Shown: positions 33,467 to 45,600 of the stretch, one piece after another
Layout: each line of letters begins with the position of its first letter
How positions within the stretch are numbered: position 1 is the stretch's first letter
Assembly: GCA_030762935.1 (NCBI GenBank)
Contig: CM060900.1
Coordinates: 400,553,132 to 400,617,131, forward strand
Length of the DNA stretch: 64,000 nt
Origin: Hymenopus coronatus
Taxonomy: Eukaryota; Arthropoda; Insecta; Mantodea; Hymenopodidae
Direction: 5' to 3'
Notes under the pieces: generated by a model
The model's database searches: none
What the model saw: the letters and a program-made list of their open reading frames with translations, nothing else
Told to the model about the DNA's origin: nothing
Position numbers and translations under genes: made by a program

Positions 33467-35149
33467 TCCTTATTTCCTAGTTCTATTTGCAGAGACCAGA
33501 AATCTTATTGCTCTCAAAATGGTGCCAATTAATTTAAGATGCAGCACATTTTCGATGTGTAAACTTATCACAAATATTAAATTTAAGTGAGTTAGTTTGT
33601 GCACATTAAGTTTAGATAGTTAGAAAGTCCCTAACTGCTTGCAAAAAGTAAACAGGAGAAAAATTGCAGTTTTGCCTTATGAAATTTGTGGTAAGGGGAA
33701 GGCTTAAATGACCATATTAATACAACCTAGTGAAACCCAATTGAAAGTGCAGTTTATATGATAAAGGCTATGACTCTTCAGAAGAAAAAGACTTTACTCA
33801 TGTAATTACATATAATCCAATGTGAACATTTGAAAACTTTTAAGAAGTAGCAAAATCTTGCATTGTTGCATAAGAAAATACTGTAACTAATGTGTATACA
33901 ACTGTACATACATAAAAGTAAGACATGTATATTTCTATTGCATTTAGTAGTAAAAGATTATTCTCTTAGCATAACTGAATAGTAAAATATTTTTCTTACT
34001 GTCTTAAATGTTCAAAGGTATTATCTGTATTAGTTTTGAAAAAGTGTTTGTATTAAATTAAAGGTTTAAATGTTACATAAAAATCCAGTGATTGTATTCC
34101 AATACTCTCTCTCTGAAAATAAATCTTATTTCAGTGATGCTGTTAGAGGAGGACAAGAAGTAACATTGTAGTGGATCTGGTTTGATTTGCCTATTATGCA
34201 TAAATTAAAACACTTTTCTGGAATGTTGCATAATGTTGTGGCATGATATAAAATCAGAGCTTTGCTTTTGTTACAATAGCACAGGGGATTATATGCTATA
34301 ATGGATGGTATCATTGGTAGCAATGCTTGGATTGATGACATGATTATGAGGAAATTGAACATATTTTGTTTTAAAACTTAATTTGGTCATACCAATACTG
34401 TTATAATCTTTTGATACTTACACTACAAGAAACACAAATTAATTATTATTTCTTACTAAATTAAATAGATAAGTAGCAATATTAAGAAACAAAAATCTAT
34501 ATAAAATGAATATTGTGATATTTTGTATATCAACTTGGCTTTTACTTTAATAAAGAATAACCTCACTCGTTCTTGCAAAAGAAAGAACACACAAATAGCA
34601 TTACTGTTTCACAATAGATTCCATGAAAGTACTGAAAATAAATTAGAATACTTTATTCCAGATTTGTGATGTCTTTATTAAAAAGCAGCCAAGAAGGTCC
34701 TTAAGCAATTGAACATAATCAATCACCAATGAAAATGTACTCGGGTAATTTTTATTCAACATTTCTCTTGTTCAATCAGCCTCTTCATCAGACATTTCCA
34801 GTATTTTATCCTCAACTAGTTTTGGTGCATCTGCATGGTCATCCATGTATTGAAGATTCCATTGTAACAAAACCAGCTTTTTGGTTGTTACTGCAAAAAA
34901 ATTGTTCCTGGTTTTTGTGTGGATTTGCTTTCATTTACAGCTGATGATGGTGGCAGATTCAAATATTTTATACTAGTGAATGTATTGGTTGTTTGCCACA
35001 TGATCCTCTCCTGTGATATGTGGAACTGTAGCTCATGAAGTGTGTTGAGAAAAATTGCATTCATTAGCTTTAAATTCACTAAGCGCCATGCTTATTCTAA
35101 TGTCATGCCCTAGTGCATTGCTTAAAAATAGATGAATCACCTGATCTAC
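33467..35149. other. Intergenic AT-rich DNA
   Basis: No coding remnant or repeat end that I can name. Several short frames exist on both strands but none resembles a protein family. Confidence 0.5.
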
Positions 35150-35308
35150 AATTACTACTTGTGACACTGCAGGCAATGACACAGGTGATAGAAAACCCAC
35201 CCCTATGCCACTTTGTCCACCACAAACATCACATGCGGCCATTTGGGAGCAAATCCTGGCTGTCTAGGTGAGAGGTGAGTGGTATAACCACTTGACCATG
35301 GCGCGGCC
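35150..35308 (-). mobile_element. tRNA-derived SINE (246-bp family), decayed partial copy
   Basis: In minus orientation it retains GGCCGCGCCATGGTCAAGTG (A-box region), the CACCTCTCACCTAGACAGCC stretch, a weak B box and a body with a deletion in the middle relative to the copies at 21.5 and 27.7 kb. The tail side fades out near 35150. Confidence 0.8.
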
Positions 35309-36060
35309 ATAATTTGATATTTGTGGTAGTGAGGGTTTCATGTATTATACATATTAAGGTCAGTCTCCGCTGCCTCAGCAATCAGCAAATGTCTCCACTG
35401 ACCAACAAGTCTTGCAAAACACATTGATTCAACATGTCTTTGCTAAACAGTATTGTTCTTCACCAGTGCTGGAAAATATGTTGAGTACACTGTGTATTTA
35501 GCTATTTTTATGCTGAAACTGAAAATATGGTAATGAATTCTTCATTTAAACAAAAATTCCTACTAAATACAGCCATATTTAATGACTATTTAAGCTTTGT
35601 TTTCATTAAACCGTCCCATTCCCCACAAAAATAAAAGCAGCCTTAAAAGAAAATGTTTATTGTGGAATGACAAGTCAACAGCCATAGTGTATCAAGATAA
35701 TAAATCAGTTCTCTTTAAAATTTGAAAAATATTTGGAGGTTTTCAGGCCTTTAACAGATGTGTACCAGGATGGCAAAGAACTAGTTGTGCAATGTTGCCA
35801 AGTAGGAGTGGCCCGATCATGTCTAGAAATGGCTATAGTATGACTCAGCATGTTTCACATTACCTCTTTTTGAAGTTCTATAGAGTGTTGATTGTTGAGG
35901 CAGTGGAGACCCAGCACTATTCTATGATTAATACAGCATTATACAATGCAGTTTGGTATTATAAAGTATATTTACAACTCTAATCCCACCTTCCCACCTT
36001 GTTCTTCCAATATTCATTATTGCTCGTAGATAATAATCTGTAATAAGAAATCCTATGGTG
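35309..36060. other. Intergenic DNA, possibly decayed LINE 3' region at its end
   Basis: Nothing certain. The last 200 bases lead without a break into a (TTGAT)n tail, so they may be the untranslated 3' end of a LINE. Confidence 0.4.
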
Positions 36061-36097
36061 AATAAATTTGATTTGATTTGATTTGATTTGATTTGAT
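36061..36097 (+). repeat. (TTGAT)n tail, probable LINE 3' end
   Basis: GGTGAATAAATTTGATTTG passes into six or so TTGAT units. A pentamer tail following an AATAAA-like end is typical of CR1/L2/RTE-like retroposons. A similar (TTGAA)n tail follows the better preserved LINE fragment at 42.2 kb. Confidence 0.7.
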
Positions 36098-38403
36098 CTA
36101 AATGACACAGTAACTAGAAAACAAACAGTACAAGATGGGATTTTCTTGATACACCTAAGCTAAGGAGTAAACATGGGGCCATGGAAAGTGAGTAGTCAAA
36201 TAGAACTGAAGAAGTAGAACGAGAATCTGAAGACACAGACTACCTCATTACTACCTCTATAAATCAGAACCAAACAAAACTAAGAAATAGATTTTATGTT
36301 TCACCTGTTATCTTTAGAGCATGTGAATATGGGTACATTGTTGCTGTCTTAAACAATTTGGTTTAAACTTAAATAAGAAGTAAAATCTGGGATCACTTTT
36401 AGAACAAATTTTTAATGCAATTGTTAGCAAAATCAATAGCAAACATTAATTGTAAGGATCACTGGGCCAATTATATCAGACATAATATGCAAACAGCAGA
36501 GAAATAATACCAAGGCATTAAAAATGTTGTCCACGTCATAATTTTAATAATCAGCAACAATAAAGGCTATGAATCAGTAATAAGCTTTATAGTTCAAGAT
36601 ATAAGGCCTATTTGTTAGTGGAACTCAGATGACAGACAAAATACCTTATTTACTGAGTGGTAATAAATGAAAGGTTAGGTAGATATAAATGTGCTTTAAG
36701 GAATTTGGAAGTGATAGAAACAGTTATTGTTCTGCCTGTTTAAGGTCTAGTTAGTTGTCTATTTAAAAATATAAACACCATATTTTGCCTTTTTTAAATC
36801 TATAAAAACCTTTTCAATGTATTGTCAAACATTTTATTACATGCAGGTAATTCTTAGATCAGGCTGTTCCTATTCAACTCATCTGAGTCAGAGCATTCAC
36901 ACATACTCAACCACAAACCTTGTAGCTGGATGGAGGGAGAATGTAATTCAATACTTCACTTGGCGAAGTTCATAGCACGATACTTGCTCTCCTGCCAGTT
37001 TATTCCAACAGTTGATTCAGCATTACAATAGCTTGTCCTCAATTCCCAGCTATATTACACTGTGCAGGCAAGTTCTGTGAGCTATGAGTAACTTGCTGCT
37101 CTTTTGTCAAGCATCCAAGATGGAATTGTCTGTCTTAGATAATGGACACTACTTGGGCATCCTTTATGTTGGAATGTGACCATCTTTGTATTTTAAGGTT
37201 TGATATGTGCTAAGGCTTCAGCATTTCAGTTTGAAATCAGGTTCCCAAATCAGGAATTGTTGTAAGGAAAACATTTTGATGAATATTAATGGTCCGTTAC
37301 AGTAATATTAACACAGATATAACAACATTTAGTTATGATGCCCAAATTCAGTAAACCATTGTAAAGGAAACCTCACAGTTATACTTTGAATTTGGTACCC
37401 ATGTGTTTTAACTCATGGAACAGTTTCATTAAATAAGGTTTATGAAAAGAATGTTAATCATTAAGTATTTTATCAATCAATATGTTGTGTTAACAACAGA
37501 GCACAAATCTGCTCTTGCTTCAAGGAGTGGTAACAATAAAATGAGGATTCTTTTAACAGCATTTCAATGTCTAGCACACAGTCACAGTTTTCAATAGATT
37601 AGCGTAAATCATTAGTTAATGCTGGCAGAGTCTAACAAATAATATTTACAGCAACATGTGATGGTAATGTGCAGTAATAGAAATGTATACTTATATTATA
37701 TGGAACCAAATGGTGCTATTACATATGTTAAACCTATTAAAATGCAAAACATAAGTTTTTTTTGTTGTTTTTTTTTTTTTTTAATTTATTAAACCTTTTT
37801 TACATTTTATTGCCTTCTTTGGCTGCCAATTTTTATTGTTATAGATTTCTAAACACCTGACTCTTATTTATTGTAAATACACATTCTACTTTTCAAATAC
37901 TGATCTTCAATAGAGTGCATTGTTATTACACTAATTAAAATATGCAGAATTTTACGAGAACAGTAAGCAGAAGAAAGCAACTGCAGATACTAAAACAGGA
38001 TTAAATAATTAAATGAAGCACATGAGAAGGTCAGAAAAATAAAAATACTATCCTGTTTATCACACTTGCATCCACTATTCCCATACTAGTCTATTAGATA
38101 TTTGTAAAGAAACTGTGCTTACATGTGTATTTTAAATCAAATGACACCTTTTAACCAGTATACAGCCTGCTTGCTGCACAGTAATGCAAGGTAGTGATTT
38201 GTTAACTCATCTTGAGCAGATTGCTACACTACTATTAAAGTCAGTCATAACTCAACTTTGGCAAGCTAAATAAGTAAGTTCTCTTGTTAAATGTTTTCTT
38301 TCCCTGCTGCCTACCTATACCTAGTAGGTAACAGGAAAGATGGTATTTCATCCAAACATTTGATGTCAAGATTCTATCAGAAATACGTGTTTTGAGGCCT
38401 CCT
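36098..38403. other. Intergenic AT-rich DNA
   Basis: No gene or named repeat recognised in over 2 kb. It holds a T-rich run at 37757-37783. The part at 36840-37210 has a less AT-rich composition and could be an old retroposon, but I cannot assign it. Confidence 0.45.
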
Positions 38404-38536
38404 GAATAGGTGTGGGTGGGAGGCATGGGGGTGAGAGAAAGAGAGGGAGTGAGAGAAAGAGGGAATGAGAGAGAGGGAATGAGAGAGAGGGAGGGAGGGA
38501 GAAGGAGGGAGAGGGAGAGAGTGAGAGAGAGTGAGT

Positions 38537-38631
<95 letters not shown>
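38404..38631. repeat. (GA)n microsatellite
   Basis: It starts as imperfect GGGA/GAGAAAGA units and becomes a pure GA run. The long frames across it on both strands are artefacts. Confidence 0.96.
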
Positions 38632-38633
<2 letters not shown>

Positions 38634-38857
38634 ACAACACAAAATATATTTTTTAAGAAAATCCCTACCTGGAACCTCCCCTTTACAAGGAAACATTTTT
38701 ATTGGTATTCGTTTTTTAAAAAATAAGAAATGGCTTTGATTAAAGTATTTAAGAAATTTTACATGACAAACAATGTGAATATTTTTAATTTTATTGGAAT
38801 ACCCTGTGAAGGCCCTTTCATTTGGAAGGAATTTTTGTGTAATTAGTAAACCATGAG

Positions 38858-38939
<82 letters not shown>
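38858..38939. repeat. (GA)n microsatellite
   Basis: A pure GA dinucleotide run of about 80 bases, 230 bases downstream of the first GA array. Confidence 0.97.
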
Positions 38940-38943
<4 letters not shown>

Positions 38944-39406
38944 TGATAATGATGATGATAATTAAGCCTTAGAATTCAGAAAACTATATTAATAATGTAT
39001 TCATAATTCATAATGTAAAAAATATTAACCAAAAACATAATGGAATTATTTTAATCAACATTATATTATTTATATTGTGATTCTCTTAATTATCTGACCA
39101 TTGTCTGGAGATTAAATGAAAAATCATGTATCAGTGCCAATGGCACTAATTTGTCACAGCTTTGTATTGTTAAAAAGGACACTTACAATTCGTAAGTATG
39201 ATCCAGTCCCTAACTATGAGTTTTCTCGTGCTCACTTAAACTATTTCATGCACATAGAAAGGTAAAAACCATCAAAAGATGATGGAATTGATAGAAACAT
39301 ACACAGTATCAGACATACTATATTCCTTAGCCATTCACATGCTCTTCAAATCCATCACATCTGCTACACTTAGTAATTGTTACAACAGAGTAATTTAAAA
39401 TAAGAA

Positions 39407-39505
39407 CTGAAGCTTTCCTGGCGACGTATTAATTCAAAATCGAAACGTTGGTGTCAAGCCAAGTTATTACCTGGCTAGAAGCCCGAGAAGATTTTGAATT
39501 GACAG
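39407..39505 (+). repeat. Hairpin with hammerhead-like core, probable PLE terminal-repeat relic
   Basis: The segment reads CTGAAGC, then after about 28 bases CGAAACGTTGG. AATTCAAAATC (39431-39441) directly before GAAAC is a perfect complement of GATTTTGAATT (39490-39500). Between them AGCCA and TGGCT can pair. CTGANGA ... GAAAC is the arrangement of conserved bases in hammerhead ribozymes, which are known from Penelope-like terminal repeats, but several core bases deviate. No coding PLE piece is adjacent. Confidence 0.4.
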
Positions 39506-41235
39506 AGTAATTGTTTATTAGTGGGAAATAATGTATGCTTACAAGTGATAAATATTTTAAACAAAGATTGCACTCTAGAAATGTCCTAAAACACTCTAAA
39601 ATATTGTGTGAAGTCTATTGGCTTATTTGATATGTGCTCATAAGTGCATGGCCATATTTCCCAAGCTTAAGTTTTCTTTCATTAAAACTTTATACTCCCC
39701 ACTTATGGTTTTTCCCAATCTCCTTTTTGGTCAATGTATTCTATTGCTACTTTCACAACTAGAGTTGCACTGAACAAAATATACAAACATAAAATAACAT
39801 AATGACATCTTCTAGACAGCACACTTCTATATAAATATTTGAGTCAGGTGCAGTAGGCAGAAAAGGGCCTGAAGAGCAAGTGTACTTGTTTTCCTTGTGG
39901 TAGAGTAACTATGGACAAGAATGGGAGAATTTAAAAATAATACAGATCCTACAAGAAAGACTGGAGCATACGGTATGGCATAATTTGAAATAAATTCTCT
40001 TTAATCAATTGTGGTATCTTCTCATTTGGCTTAAAAGGTATCATACATTGCAGGGCTATTATTCACAAGTATTGTACTAATCGACCATAACATGAATACA
40101 TTCAGTGATAAGAGGAATGTGCTCATGCATGCACATACACATGCATATACACATGCATACACATATACACACATATGCAATACCTATATAAACTATGCTT
40201 CCAACTACATACATGTTCAACATTTTTAAGTGAGTCATAGACATTTACTTTTATTTATTTATGCTATTTATAACATGTATTTACATTTTTGAAAATTATA
40301 TAAGTTTACCACCATATTATACATTAATATTTCTCACCATGAATGACTGGAACCTATATTGAGAGCTCAAATATTTTATTGTACAGCTTTTTTGTCTAAC
40401 ATGCAAGCAGTTTGCATTTAAAACAATAACTTACATCAAACAAAAATATATTTGGCCAGTTGGTGAAATAAATTATTTTTGTGCCCATTATTTTTGGCAA
40501 ATTTTCATATAGTAGATGTTTTAATTGTCTTCTAACCTAGTAAAAATATGGTAAAATCAATACAGGATTGTGCTGCCGTTTTAAAAAGCCACGACTTTCA
40601 TCAAAATTAAAATAAGACATATTATCGCATGCATTTGAAGTATACCATGGAACATTTTCATCAATCTATCTCTATTTAGTGGGAGAAGATAGACTTTTAA
40701 AATGGAAAATGTATGAAAATTGAACTTAAGGTGAAAAAGGGTAATGTTGTTTTTCATAAAGAGTTATTTACCTGCCTCTGTACATTGACATGAGTTCAAA
40801 CTAAAAAAAGGAAAAATTCACAGAAACGGTGTCTAAGGAATGGTATACATTTTTGTATACAAAATCATGCACTAGATTTTTTTAAAACCAAAGCAGATGA
40901 AATAGCACTTCAGTCCAACTAAAAAACCACATTCTAGGATAATTTTTCATAAAATTAGCCCTCTAATACACTAAGCACGGCTTAATTAAGTGATAGTAAT
41001 TTATATAAATATTAGCTATAGGGATAGGCATCTGTCACATTATGGCTAAAAGTTAGATAAATTATTAATGTGTTGTTTTCATGATGTTTTAAGTGCATGA
41101 ATCCTCAATTTTTATATTTCATGAATAACTATAATATTTGTCATTTAAATTTTGTCATAGCTGTGATAGTTTATACAAGTGTGCTTCAGTTGATATAAAC
41201 ATATATGGTATTCAAAAATGTATTGATTTTTCCTT
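39506..41235. other. Intergenic AT-rich DNA
   Basis: No gene recognised. Contains a short CACATG/CACATA-rich stretch at 40126-40175. Confidence 0.5.
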
Positions 41236-41274
41236 CTTCTTCTTCTTCTTCTTCTTCTCGGTCCATATGTATAA

Positions 41275-41316
<42 letters not shown>
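41236..41316. repeat. (TTC)n and (AT)n microsatellites
   Basis: TTC trinucleotides (41236-41258) followed by an AT dinucleotide run (41279-41316) that abuts the next SINE. Confidence 0.95.
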
Positions 41317-41329
41317 CGTCCATCCTTAC

Positions 41330-41872
41330 TGAGTACGGACCGAGCGAGATGGGTCCATGGTAGCGTGTGAGGCTCGCTCTCAGGAGGCACCTGGTTCAAT
41401 TCCCGTCGATCGTCCACTCGGACCTTGGGTTTTCGTGGTTTGCCCTGGTCGGTAGGCGGATGCTTGGGTTGTTTCTCAACCACCATGATTTTTATTTTCA
41501 TCATTTCCCTTTCATTCCGTTTCCATCTCGTGTTTCGTGTGTGCTCGAAAGTTTTCGTGGTTACCACGAATTGATGCCGTGAATGCTTGTTCAAACGAAA
41601 GAGTATTTCCCGTGGACACTAGAGGGCTGCTTGATTGACAATTCGTTCATTGCACACTCTGGGCAGCTCTAGTAATGGTGCGGATCTTCGAATAAGGAAC
41701 CGTTATGGACCTCTGCGCATCTTTGTGGCATGCCTGCATACGGTCTATAGCCTTCTGTGGTTCCTTTACATCATCCTTTCTACCTAGATAGTGGTAAGCG
41801 CAATAGATCTCTCGTAGATCGCAGTGCATGAGATAGCCCCCTTCGGTACAACTGTTGATACTGGTGATATAT
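41330..41872 (+). mobile_element. Long tRNA-headed SINE (about 540-bp family)
   Basis: It starts GACCGAGCGAGATGGGTCCA. The A-box-like TGGTAGCGTGTGAGGCTCGC and B-box-like TGGTTCAATTCCCGTCG form a tRNA-like head. The body includes TTTCGTGGTTTGCC, TTTCCCTTTCATTCCG, GAGTATTTCCCGTGGACAC, CTTCTGTGGTTCCTTTACATC and an end near AGATCGCAGTGCATGAG. It is GC-richer than its neighbours. Five other copies occur in the window in both orientations, which allows the body to be recognised. Confidence 0.82.
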
Positions 41873-42157
41873 GCAATAAAATTATATTTTAGAAAGGAAA
41901 ATTGGGAAGGAAATGTCAAGGCGTAAGGACCAATTGGCTGAGTATATTTTCATTTTATTTGCTTTTGAAAATGCAGTCTCCTTGCATCTTGCAGAAATAA
42001 ACTGAACAATAAAATATTTTGAGCTTGCAGTATATGTTCGGAGCTTGTATTAATTTGTTAATTGCGAGGAACATTTTTACAAGAGCTTAAAGTTATATCC
42101 TTCTCATAAAAAGTATGTAATTATTAACGTATAGGTAGGTAAGCCGGTAGGATCGAG
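41873..42157. other. Intergenic AT-rich DNA
   Basis: Short AT-rich stretch between the SINE and the tail of the LINE fragment. Nothing recognised. Confidence 0.5.
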
Positions 42158-42786
42158 AATTGAATTGAATTGAGATTTATTTGTAACATGCCTATAGTAC
42201 ATGGATTTACACGTCAGTATAATAAGAACAACACAGTAAAATAATAACTGATAACATGGTAAAATACATAACTAATAACATTTTAAAACTTGTAACTTAA
42301 AAACTCTTTCACTAAATAGAAACATTGATTCACTAAAAATCGTTTTTTATTTTGCTTAAAGCTGTTGTAAGGCAATTTTTGTATATTCAACGGTAACTTA
42401 TTACAAACCATAACGCCAGAATATGCAGGTGATTTTTCATATTTTGCGAGTTTATGATTTTCAATGGATAATAAATATGCATTTCGTGTGTTGTAATTCT
42501 GAAAATCTGAATTTTTATAAAATTTCTCATTTGATTTTAAAAAGAGTAAGCTCTTAAAAATATAAATGGAAGGAAACGTTAAAATGTTATATTGCATAAA
42601 ATAAGGTTTACAGGAGTCCATACTCTTTAACTTAAAGATGGTGCATAGAATTCTTTTCTGTGCGATACATATCCTATATTCGTTAGTAGAGTTGACCCAT
42701 AGGAACACGGCATAACTAAGATGTGTAAAAACAAGAGAGTAGTATATAGAGACCAGTGTTTTAAAAACCTTATCCGGGTAACTCAC
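42158..42786 (-). mobile_element. 5'-truncated LINE (Jockey/CR1-like) with RT C terminus and pentamer tail
   Basis: Minus-strand frame 42786-42283 is open and reads TLVSIYYSLVFTHLSYAVFL, QKRILCTIFKLK, SCKPYFMQYNILTFPSIYIF, FQNYNTRNAYLL and VCNKLPLNIQKL, the thumb and C-terminal part of a Jockey/CR1-type reverse transcriptase, and ends at a stop. The 3' untranslated region runs to AATAAATCTC and an (AATTC)n tail at 42158-42175. The 5' end is cut off abruptly at 42786, where a tRNA-like SINE head starts. The same family is represented by the decayed copy at 30.0-30.9 kb. Confidence 0.82.
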
Positions 42787-43105
42787 CCTAAGCGGGATTC
42801 GAACTCACGACTTTTTTGATTGTGAGGCAGACACGCTACCACCACACTACCCAGGCGGCATTGAACGTATGCCTCGCTAGAGGTGTGCCCCGGGAGGGCT
42901 GAGGTGAGAGGAGACACGGAGCCAGGAACGACGACACAGAAGTTACCAGATCGAGACCCCCGACGGTCGGACAGGCAGACCGGAGACCTTCCCCCAAATA
43001 GGAACCAGGAGCAGGAACTAGTCGCCCGAGCGTACTCGGGCGGGGGCAAATCACCACGGTACCTATCCGCTTTTCTCGCGGATTTACCCGTGTGATATAA
43101 AAGAT
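42787..43105 (-). mobile_element. tRNA-derived SINE with Val-like head
   Basis: On the minus strand the interval contains GGGTAGTGTGGTGGTAGCGT, then CTGCCTCAC and GTGAGTTCGAATCCCGC. This is a tRNA-Val(CAC)-like D arm, anticodon region and T arm. The acceptor ends do not pair well, so it is not a functional tRNA gene. The body is GC-rich and runs to near 43105. Confidence 0.65.
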
Positions 43106-43109
43106 GTAG

Positions 43110-43547
43110 TCTTGTTCAAGCGTTTATGTCTGTGTCGAAGTAATGTGGGCAGGGTGTTTCCCTCTGTGCAGCCGGCGCGGGCTGGCTTCCTACCTGAGTG
43201 GTCACCCACCCGAGAGGGACCAGGCCCGAACGCCCCAAGTGGCGATACTTATACTCTGGCGAACAGCGGAAGGCCGAGGAAAGCGAGAGTTCCAGAGCAT
43301 ACTTTTTCCCTACCTGCCGCAATGAAACACCGTCGCGGACACTTCCAACCCTAAAAGAGACCTGCGCGGCGAAGGATGAATAAAATAATAATGGAACAAC
43401 CTGGCGGGACAAGCAATTTGGCACATGAAAGAAACCACTGCAGCATTCGCCTTGCGACTCGAAAAAACTCCGAGGGGCGGTCGCCTGAAATCGAACCCGG
43501 GACTTCCCAAATACGAGTCGCACACGTTTTTGCGACGCCACCTTCCT
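43110..43547 (-). mobile_element. Second tRNA-headed GC-rich retroposon
   Basis: On the minus strand the head at 43547-43490 reads TGGCGTCGCAAAAACGTGTG, then AGTCCCGGGTTCGATTTCAG, where the GGGTTCGATTTC piece is a B box. The A box is poor. The body is GC-rich in contrast to the AT-rich flanks. There is no coding text. No second copy was found in the window. Confidence 0.5.
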
Positions 43548-44209
43548 CGATGTTAATGAATGTACGTCTAAAATGTAAGTAAATAACTAAAAATAAAGCT
43601 CTATGATTTACTTAACATTCTGAAACGTTGTGTATATATGTGGATGACTATTGTAAAGATTTCCACCATACTACAAAGCTATCTTAAAAATGTCATTTTA
43701 ACGCTGTTACTCTAGTGTGTATTATGTGCGAGTTTTAGAAATGAGTAGTGTAATTAAGATATCCAGGTGTTTCTTCTACTTTAGTGTTCGTCCTTGAGCA
43801 GAAGTTGGGAAGTAAAACAAGGAACCTAGAGTTACATTTCCTGATCGAGATGTCGCGTCAGCAGTGTTGCGTAAAATATACATATTTTGCTTCAGTGTCA
43901 GAAAATCCACTAACCTCAGTCATCACTGTCACATACTCACGAGGAAAAAGCTGAACAGCGGTCGCACAACTGAAGTTATTCATTTGCAAGAATATCATTA
44001 TGCTGTGACAGTAGAGTAATCATGAGCTGGTGATTTATTAAGAAGGCAAGTAAATATTAGTAAAATTAAGCTGAATTATTCATCTATCAAGGTCATATAT
44101 TTTAGTTACCAGTAAATGAATGGCTAAAGAATTTCATTTGATTCAAGCACTGTTTCGGGAAAAATGGTAAAAATGATAAAACAATTACAATTTTTTTTTT
44201 AAACTTTTC
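43548..44209. other. Intergenic AT-rich DNA
   Basis: No gene or repeat recognised. Confidence 0.5.
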
Positions 44210-44565
44210 AAGGCGGCTCCATGGCCGAGTGGTTACCGCTCGGCCCTCGCCAAGGTGGCCTGGGGTCGATCCCAGGGGACTGTATGTGGGATTTGTGGTG
44301 GAAAAAACGGTGTCTGTACGGGCCTTCTCCGGTTTTCCCGCCATTCCACCATTTGCTCTATAAGCATTTTTCCTTTCATCCATTTCACCGTCATTTCATA
44401 TCAGCTTCGTCACCCTCATTCCAGACATCAGAGGAAGGCGGGGTTGACTACCCATCCCGGTTACTCTCTCTGATCCAGAGTCCGTCTGCCCCTCAGCGGG
44501 CCTGTGACCCTAGGCACTGGCTTGCCAGTCCTGGGCCCATACGGGGAGGGTAACTAGGGAAAGAA
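44210..44565 (+). mobile_element. tRNA-derived SINE (Ser/Leu-type head, second family)
   Basis: It starts GGCGGCTCCATGGCCGAGTG. The A box TGGCCGAGTGGTTACCGCT and the B box GGGGTCGATCCCA flank a variable-arm-like CCTCGCCAAGGTGG stretch, then ATGTGGGATTTGTGGTGGA as in the 246-bp family. The later body differs (CATTTCACCGTCATTTCATA, CAGAGGAAGGCGGGG, CAGCGGGCCTGTGACC) and ends near GGGAGGGTAACTAGGG. It is therefore related to, but distinct from, the copies at 21.5 and 27.7 kb. Confidence 0.78.
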
Positions 44566-44920
44566 GAGCTTATTACGTCCAATTCTCTACAAACATTTTG
44601 GTGTAAATATTTCTGTTATCGTAGTGAAAGAGGCTTTTTCTGATACTTTTTACATTTTTTCCCCAACATTTCTTGAATCTCTTCTTGAAAAATTAGCTGA
44701 AAATGTGTTAATCAGTTTCTAAATTATAATTTTAAGTAAAAATATACACTATTGAATAAAGAAACATAAGCAGAATTTAAGCCCAGTTTTTATGGATAAA
44801 CTCTCTGATGAATTTTTCTCTGTTCTAATATTTTAGACGTTTTTCAACATTCAAAATGTTGCTTATGATGGTAGCTAAAACTCTCTCTGCATATATGAGT
44901 ATAATACAAATGTGTTATGT

Positions 44921-45185
44921 CGTTCTACGTGGTCTAGTGGTACCATGTTAACCACCAATTCCTAAAGTAGCGTGTCCAAGTAACGGAGCAGAGTGACGGA
45001 TTTTTTTTCAGGCGTAAAAATCCTTGCATGGCTTTTTTTAGGAAGGGCATTAAAGTCAGCGATCCCATGTCGTAGATTTACGGCACCTGGAGAACCTCAA
45101 ACCTGGTAAAGGCCAATGATCAGAATTTTCAATCTTTCACGCCCAATATACAATATGATTCTAAACGCCATTGTAGTATAAAGAG
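44921..45185 (+). mobile_element. SINE of the CAGGCGTAAAAATCC family, with tRNA-like head
   Basis: The head CGTTCTACGTGGTCTAGTGG resembles a tRNA D arm but lacks a clear B box. The body CAGGCGTAAAAATCC, GTCGTAGATTTACGGCAC and TTTCACGCCCAATATA matches, in the other orientation, the insert in the mariner at 25.66-25.86 kb. Confidence 0.6.
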
Positions 45186-45600
45186 CTTCCATAAATAAAA
45201 CTCAAGTATGTGGTGCCAGCAATCTCATAAAAAATTATTTTTCGTAGTAAACTTATTTTATATCTCAATAAGGAACCTAAATCTGAAATATTGCTTAAAA
45301 AGTTTGAAAATTGAATCGTATGCATTTTTTTTTGTAAACTGGCTAAACGTGTGATTTAAAAGCATAATCCAACACAATGTGCACTAAACGTTTGAACCAA
45401 GCTTCTTTACACACGCATAAGATGTAAAATAAATAAAAATTAGTGAGCAAAATACGTTGTTTTGGAAAATTCACAGACCGTCTCCTTAATAACGCGTGGG
45501 AGATATTTTCTTCGTGTAAATAATTCAGAATCCCAGACATTTGCGACCAGGGAAAATCCGTCCCGTGTTTTGCTTTCTTTCTAAGAATGCGACACGAATA
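45186..45600. other. Intergenic AT-rich DNA
   Basis: Flank of the satellite array. Nothing recognised. Confidence 0.4.

Noticed and set aside
33278..33590. Poly-Gly and poly-Pro frames at the GT/GGGGGT repeat
   Set aside because: Simple-repeat artefact.
38241..38739. Open frames on both strands across the (GA)n tract
   Set aside because: Same cause: microsatellite composition. The unique parts on either side have no family resemblance.
42787..42860. A functional tRNA-Val(CAC) gene on the minus strand
   Set aside because: D- and T-arm-like boxes are present but the acceptor stem does not pair and a retroposon body follows. It is a SINE head.
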